Assembly (NCBI RefSeq): GCF_028993555.1
Contig: NZ_CP118610.1
Coordinates: 744,001 to 808,000 of the forward strand
Reading direction: 5' to 3'
Length of the DNA stretch: 64,000 nt
From: Ensifer adhaerens
Lineage (GTDB): Bacteria > Pseudomonadota > Alphaproteobacteria > Rhizobiales > Rhizobiaceae
Shown here: piece after piece, positions 59,987 to 64,000 of the stretch
Position numbering within the stretch: the first letter of the stretch is position 1
How the letters are laid out: every line of letters starts with the position of its first letter
The notes under the pieces: model-generated
The model's input: the letters and a program-made list of their open reading frames with translations, nothing else
What the model was told of the DNA's origin: nothing
Database searches by the model: none
Translations under genes and position numbers: made by a program

Positions 59987-62053
59987 CTATTGTCGTCCCA
60001 TCCGCAGGTCCTCGACGATGTCAGCCTTCTGTCCGAGCCTCGATTTGTAAACCTGATAGTTTTCCATCACCCGCTGTACATAGTTGCGGGTCTCCTGGAA
60101 TGGGATGCGCTCGATCCAGTCGACGACTTCGTCGATCGATTTTCCGCGCGGATCGCCATAGCGGCCCAGCCATTCCGGAACACGGCGCGGTCCTGCGTTG
60201 TAGGCAATGAAGGTGAGAATGTAGGACCCACCAAAACTGCTGATCTGTTCGCCGAGATAGTGGGCGCCGAGCGTGGCGTTGTAACCGGCATCGGTGGTCA
60301 GCCGCTCTTGCGAGTAGGCAAGGCCGTAGCGGCTGGCAACACCCTTTGCAGTGCCGGGCATCAGTTGCAGCAGGCCGCGAGCGTTGGCGGTAGAGATGGC
60401 TGCGGGATTGAAGGCACTTTCCTGCCGCGCGATCGCATAGGCGAGCGCCTTGCCGGAACCATCGATGTTGGCGCTCGGAGGGATCACGCCAACGGGGAAG
60501 GCGAGGGCCGCGACATCGATTCCGCGTCCGAATGCAATCTTGCCGACCTGGAGCGAAAGCTGGTGGTTGCCGGCCTTCTCCGCGCGCGCAGAAAGCAATG
60601 CGAGCTCGCCGGGACTGGTCAGTTCGTCGGCGAGCGCACGATAGATGCTGTCGGCGCGCCAGGCGTGGCCGGCATTTTCAAGCCGGGCAATCGCACGCAC
60701 CGCTTCACGATTTTCGAATTGCGCTCGGTCGTCAGCCGACGGGGCAGGGTAGGCGACATTCAGTGTCTTGCGGCCAAGCCGGGCAGCTGCGAGTTGCCCG
60801 TAGAAGGTTCCGGGGTAGCGCGCCGCATTGGCGAAAAACTCGCGGGCATTGCCCGGTCCACCAGCCTCGGCCGACCGGCCGAGCCAGTACCAGGCGCGAG
60901 AGGCTGAAAGCGGGCGGTTGGAAGCGTCGAGGATGCGACGGAAATGGCGAGCTGCGATTGCCGGATCTTCCATGCCGCGCAGCGCGTACCAGCCGGCGTG
61001 GAATTCGGCATCGACGATATCGGTCGCCTCCGTGGCCATATGCCCGGCCGCGATCCGGTAGGCACCCTTGAAGTCACCGGCGTCGAGCAGGCCTCGGCTG
61101 ACAACACGTTGCTCGACCCACCATTCGCCAGGATTGACGAGCACCCCTCTGTCCTTTGGCATACGGGCAAGCAACTTCGCCGCTTCCTCGTATTTCTTCT
61201 GTTTGCGCAAGGACTCGATCTGAATGAAGAGATAGGCGGGATCCTTGCGCCAGGACGGATCGACCGCTGCGATCAGCACATCTGCCTTGTCGTTGCCGCG
61301 GTTGACCGCCGCCCAGGCACGATAGAGCGACTGCGCCTTACCGAGATCGCCAAAGCGTTCGGCTTGTTCGACGCGGTTGCGGTAGAGGAGCATGGCCATG
61401 CGCCGCTGATGATCGACGGGCGTCAGTAGGCGTGAAAACTCCGCGAGAATCCGGGTCTCCATGTCCTTGTCGAGCGCGTCCTGTTGCCAGACGGCACGCA
61501 ACCGTTTCGCTGCTGCTTCCGCTTGTCCTTGGGCGACCAGGGCCCGGGCCAGGATGAGGGTCCCCTCGGTTGTCTCGGGCTGCGTGTTGCCGAATGCGGC
61601 AAGGACGTCAGGCGGCGCCGGGTTTTCGCGATAGAGCGCCCGCTCCGAATTGGCGCGCAGGGATTTCAGGCCGGGCCATCCCTGAAGTTCGCGCTGGGCA
61701 TCGGCGATCTCGAAGGAAGGAATGCCGCGCTGGCCGGAAACGGCTATCGCCCAGGTCAGGATGTGACGGTCGAGCGCATCGCGGTTCATCGCATCACGCA
61801 CGGCGATCGCTGTCGCCGGCTGCCGGTTGGAGAGGGCGTCGAGGCCCGTCTTCAGATCGCTGTTGACCGGGGTCACGATCGCCGGAATGGCATTGGTGGT
61901 CTCGTCCGCGGCAACCTGCGCAGCCGTGTTCGATATGTCGGGTTTACGCGCCGGAACCGGTACTCGTTCCAGCGTTTCGGAACTGAGTGCCGGCGATGTG
62001 AGCAATGCTGCGCCGACGATGGCGGCGACAGGCAAAAAGTATGATCCGCGCAT
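59987..62053 (-). CDS. slt: Soluble lytic murein transglycosylase
   Basis: 688 residues with a signal peptide (SYFLPVAAIVGAALLTSPAL). A long alpha-helical doughnut region (about 60-520) with HRRILDASNRPL-type and AGHAWRADSIYRALADEL helices leads to the C-terminal catalytic domain. There the family signature is ARQESAFNPAAISTANARGL, with the catalytic Glu near residue 545, followed by LLQLMPGTAKGVA and ILTFIAYNAGPRRVPEWLG. It cleaves the glycan strand of peptidoglycan, forming 1,6-anhydro-muropeptides. ATG 62053 is chosen; the longer frame to 62191 lacks a signal. Divergent from dapA. Confidence 0.92.
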   Translation of the reverse strand: MRGSYFLPVAAIVGAALLTSPALSSETLERVPVPARKPDISNTAAQVAADETTNAIPAIVTPVNSDLKTGLDALSNRQPATAIAVRDAMNRDALDRHILTWAIAVSGQRGIPSFEIADAQRELQGWPGLKSLRANSERALYRENPAPPDVLAAFGNTQPETTEGTLILARALVAQGQAEAAAKRLRAVWQQDALDKDMETRILAEFSRLLTPVDHQRRMAMLLYRNRVEQAERFGDLGKAQSLYRAWAAVNRGNDKADVLIAAVDPSWRKDPAYLFIQIESLRKQKKYEEAAKLLARMPKDRGVLVNPGEWWVEQRVVSRGLLDAGDFKGAYRIAAGHMATEATDIVDAEFHAGWYALRGMEDPAIAARHFRRILDASNRPLSASRAWYWLGRSAEAGGPGNAREFFANAARYPGTFYGQLAAARLGRKTLNVAYPAPSADDRAQFENREAVRAIARLENAGHAWRADSIYRALADELTSPGELALLSARAEKAGNHQLSLQVGKIAFGRGIDVAALAFPVGVIPPSANIDGSGKALAYAIARQESAFNPAAISTANARGLLQLMPGTAKGVASRYGLAYSQERLTTDAGYNATLGAHYLGEQISSFGGSYILTFIAYNAGPRRVPEWLGRYGDPRGKSIDEVVDWIERIPFQETRNYVQRVMENYQVYKSRLGQKADIVEDLRMGRQ

Positions 62054-62344
62054 CAAGAGGCCGTGTTCCCCGTGTCTCACATTCAGCTGCCGCCGGATTG
62101 TCTGAGGCAAGACTAGCGGCCAATATTGATCATGACAATCGCACCACGCCGCTCCGGGCCGATGGCTGGGCGGGATCATTGTACGAGCCAAACGTCAAGC
62201 TTTTGCACGAAAACCGGCGTGAAATGCCGTGTCACGACGCTTGCCGCAGCCCCCTCACATGATTATGGTGCGGCAGTTTTTTAACCGTCGATTACGGCCA
62301 AAGCATGAGTGCATTTTGCGTCTTTGCGCCGTCAGGAGTTGTGC

Positions 62345-63229
62345 ATGTTCAAGGGTTCCATTCCCGCTCTCGTAACACCATTCACCGCCACCGGCGCGGT
62401 GGATGCGGATGGTTTCGTCGCGCATGTGGAATGGCAGATAAAAGAAGGCAGCCATGGTCTCGTGCCGGTCGGCACCACCGGTGAGTCTCCGACCCTTTCC
62501 CATGACGAGCACAAGAAAGTCGTCGAACTCTGCATCGAGGCGGCCGCCAAGCGGGTACCGGTGATCGCCGGCGCCGGCTCCAACAACACGACGGAAGCAG
62601 TTGAGCTCGCCCAGCACGCCGAAAAGGCTGGTGCCGACGCGATCCTGGTGGTGACGCCCTACTACAACAAGCCGACGCAGAAGGGATTGATCGCCCACTA
62701 TGCCGCGATCGCCGAAAGCGTGAAGCTGCCGATCGTCATCTACAACATTCCCGGCCGCTCCGTCGTGGACATGAGTGTCGAGACCATGGCGGCGCTCAGC
62801 AAGGCCCATGCGAACATCATCGGCGTCAAGGACGCGACCGGAAAGATTGAGCGTGTATCCGAGCAGCGCATGGCTTGCGGCCCGGAATTCGTGCAGCTTT
62901 CCGGCGAGGACGCCACCGCGCTCGGCTTCAACGCGCACGGTGGCGTCGGCTGCATTTCCGTCACGGCCAACGTCGCTCCGCGTCTTTGCGCCGAGTTCCA
63001 GGAAGCAACGCTTGCCGGTGACTACGCCAAGGCGCTCGACTACCAGGACAAGCTGATGCCGCTTCACAAGGCGATCTTCATGGAGCCGGGTCTCTGCGGC
63101 GCGAAATATGCACTGAACCGCCTTGGCCGGATGAGCCGTACCGTGCGTTCGCCGCTCTTGCCAACGCTGGAGCCGGCGACCGAAGCGGCAATCGACGCGG
63201 CGCTGAGGCATGCAGGATTGATGAACTGA
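62345..63229 (+). CDS. dapA: 4-hydroxy-tetrahydrodipicolinate synthase
   Basis: 294 residues, normal length. Condenses pyruvate and aspartate semialdehyde in the lysine/diaminopimelate pathway. Key residues: T44 and T45 (GTTGESPT), Y107, Y133 (IVIYNIPGR) and the Schiff-base K162 in [14 protein letters not shown] lies before the ATG at 62345. The stop codon shares a base with the smpB start (TGATG), so the two genes are translationally coupled. Confidence 0.95.
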   Translation: MFKGSIPALVTPFTATGAVDADGFVAHVEWQIKEGSHGLVPVGTTGESPTLSHDEHKKVVELCIEAAAKRVPVIAGAGSNNTTEAVELAQHAEKAGADAILVVTPYYNKPTQKGLIAHYAAIAESVKLPIVIYNIPGRSVVDMSVETMAALSKAHANIIGVKDATGKIERVSEQRMACGPEFVQLSGEDATALGFNAHGGVGCISVTANVAPRLCAEFQEATLAGDYAKALDYQDKLMPLHKAIFMEPGLCGAKYALNRLGRMSRTVRSPLLPTLEPATEAAIDAALRHAGLMN

Positions 63230-63708
63230 TGGCACCCAAAGGAAGCCAGCGCACGGTCAACAAGGTTGTGGCGGAAAACCGAAAGGCCCGCTTCAACTAC
63301 GAGATCGTCGACACCTACGAGGCCGGCCTGGTTCTGACCGGCACCGAGGTCAAGTCGTTGCGTGAAGGCAAGGCCAACATTGCCGAATCCTATGCGACGG
63401 ATGAAGGCGGAGAGATCTGGCTGATCAACTCCTATTTGCCTGAATATCTGCAGGCGAACCGCTTCAACCATGAAACGCGACGCAGGCGGAAGCTGCTTTT
63501 GTCGAAGCGCGAAGTCAATCGTCTGCAGGGTGCGGTCAATCGCGAAGGCATGTCGCTGATCCCGCTGCGCATCTACTTCAACGAGCGCGGCCGGGCCAAG
63601 CTCGAACTGGCGCTCGGCAAGGGCAAGAAACTCCACGACAAGCGCGAGACCTCGAAAGAGCGCGATTGGAACCGGCAGAAGAACCGGCTGCTGAAGGATC
63701 GCGGCTAA
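63229..63708 (+). CDS. smpB: SsrA-binding protein
   Basis: 159 residues. The beta-barrel core has [40 protein letters not shown] and [20 protein letters not shown]. The basic tail, [20 protein letters not shown], enters the ribosome with tmRNA. With tmRNA it releases ribosomes stalled on broken messages. dapA-smpB linkage is common in alphaproteobacteria. An inverted repeat (AAGGATCGC at about 63694-63702; GCGATCCTT at about 63709-63717) surrounds the stop codon. Confidence 0.95.
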   Translation: MAPKGSQRTVNKVVAENRKARFNYEIVDTYEAGLVLTGTEVKSLREGKANIAESYATDEGGEIWLINSYLPEYLQANRFNHETRRRRKLLLSKREVNRLQGAVNREGMSLIPLRIYFNERGRAKLELALGKGKKLHDKRETSKERDWNRQKNRLLKDRG

Positions 63709-63865
63709 GCGATCCTTGGTCGACCCGCATCAATGCCAATGACAACGACGGGCCGATGATGTGTGGACGGTCGCGCGCTGCCACCGCCTGCTCAGGTCAT
63801 TCAACAGTTCTCGAATTGCGACGCGCACTGCCGCCCTGAAGGGGCAGTTTCAAAGAGGTGCTGCC

Positions 63866-64000
63866 TTAGATTTCGACGGGGTCAGCCACCGGCTCGGCCG
63901 TGTGCCGCGGCGTGCGTTCGGAAGGCTCGCGGCCGATTTCGGCCCGCAGCGTGGCGAGGTCGATAAAGTGATCGGCCTGGCGACGAAGGTCGTCGGCGAT
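63866..64000 (-). CDS. 3' end of probable NYN-domain (LabA-like) protein, partial
   Basis: The last 44 codons of a minus-strand gene that begins beyond the window: IADDLRRQADHFIDLATLRA, then EIGREPSERTPRHTAEPVAD and PVEI followed by TAA. The phrase LRRQADHFIDLATLRAEIGR is what I expect after the NYN/LabA-like ribonuclease domain found next to smpB in rhizobia, but the diagnostic part is outside. Confidence 0.5.
   Translation of the reverse strand: MADDLRRQADHFIDLATLRAEIGREPSERTPRHTAEPVADPVEI

Overview
The window reads as chromosomal DNA of a Rhizobiales alphaproteobacterium close to Sinorhizobium/Ensifer. The evidence is high GC coding bias, a feuN-feuP-feuQ module, a cycHJKL-type cytochrome c maturation operon followed by degP, a two-component pair and glnE, a PleC-type cell-cycle kinase, a RopA-type porin, a BA14K protein and a dapA-smpB pair. 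I see no phage, transposase, integrase, CRISPR array, plasmid replication gene or rRNA. One tRNA (Ser, anticodon GCT) is present. Most of the window is ordinary core genome.

Layout. 1-4.8 kb: the decayed 3' end of a MerR-type regulator, a DUF2336-like protein, an SH3-domain secreted protein, a DUF883-like membrane protein and two DUF1214/DUF1254-like membrane proteins. 4.9-8.6 kb: penicillin-binding protein 1A, a YcgN-type Cys-cluster protein, an MmcQ/YjbR protein and a 46-residue ORF. 9.4-12.5 kb: feuN, feuP, feuQ and a small lipoprotein. 12.7-16.7 kb: ccmI-ccmE-ccmF-ccmH joined by ATGA overlaps. 17-29 kb: degP, an OmpR-type regulator with its histidine kinase, glnE, the convergent pleC-like kinase and pepN. 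29.5-35 kb: a DMT exporter, an MFS transporter, two tiny ORFs, a uracil-DNA glycosylase-like protein and a YegD-like Hsp70. 35-41 kb: ETF-ubiquinone oxidoreductase, an alpha/beta hydrolase divergent from a CGNR zinc-finger regulator, and a betaine-type ABC binding protein plus permease with no ATPase gene beside them. 41-47 kb: a DMT exporter divergent from an Lrp regulator, a lipid kinase, and a GT39/GT2/flippase-like envelope glycosylation cluster. 47-53.5 kb: AMP nucleosidase, YnfA, several small genes, a HisC-like aminotransferase and two PilZ proteins. 53.7-59.9 kb: a secreted caspase-Sel1-peptidoglycan-binding protein, tRNA-Ser, a (CA)7(CT)26 microsatellite, a porin, a hydrolase and a BA14K protein. 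60-64 kb: soluble lytic transglycosylase, dapA, smpB and the 3' end of a probable NYN-domain gene.

Themes. Much of the window concerns the cell envelope: PBP1A, Slt, DegP, FeuNPQ (which controls cyclic glucan export in S. meliloti), porin, lipid-linked sugar transfer, and periplasmic SH3 and caspase proteins. A second theme is cell-cycle control. The PleC-like kinase gene and three other places carry TTAR-N7-TTAA-like sequences resembling CtrA boxes, one of them a perfect TTAA-N7-TTAA upstream of the porin. A third possibility is a small regulon: three intergenic regions (ETF-QO, a DUF2147 protein, the caspase-like protein) share an ACGT-rich imperfect palindrome that resembles MerR/LiuR-type operators. 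I did not find an unmistakable new multi-gene system. The best leads are the shared operator, the dinucleotide microsatellite, the caspase-like protein and the sugar-transfer cluster.
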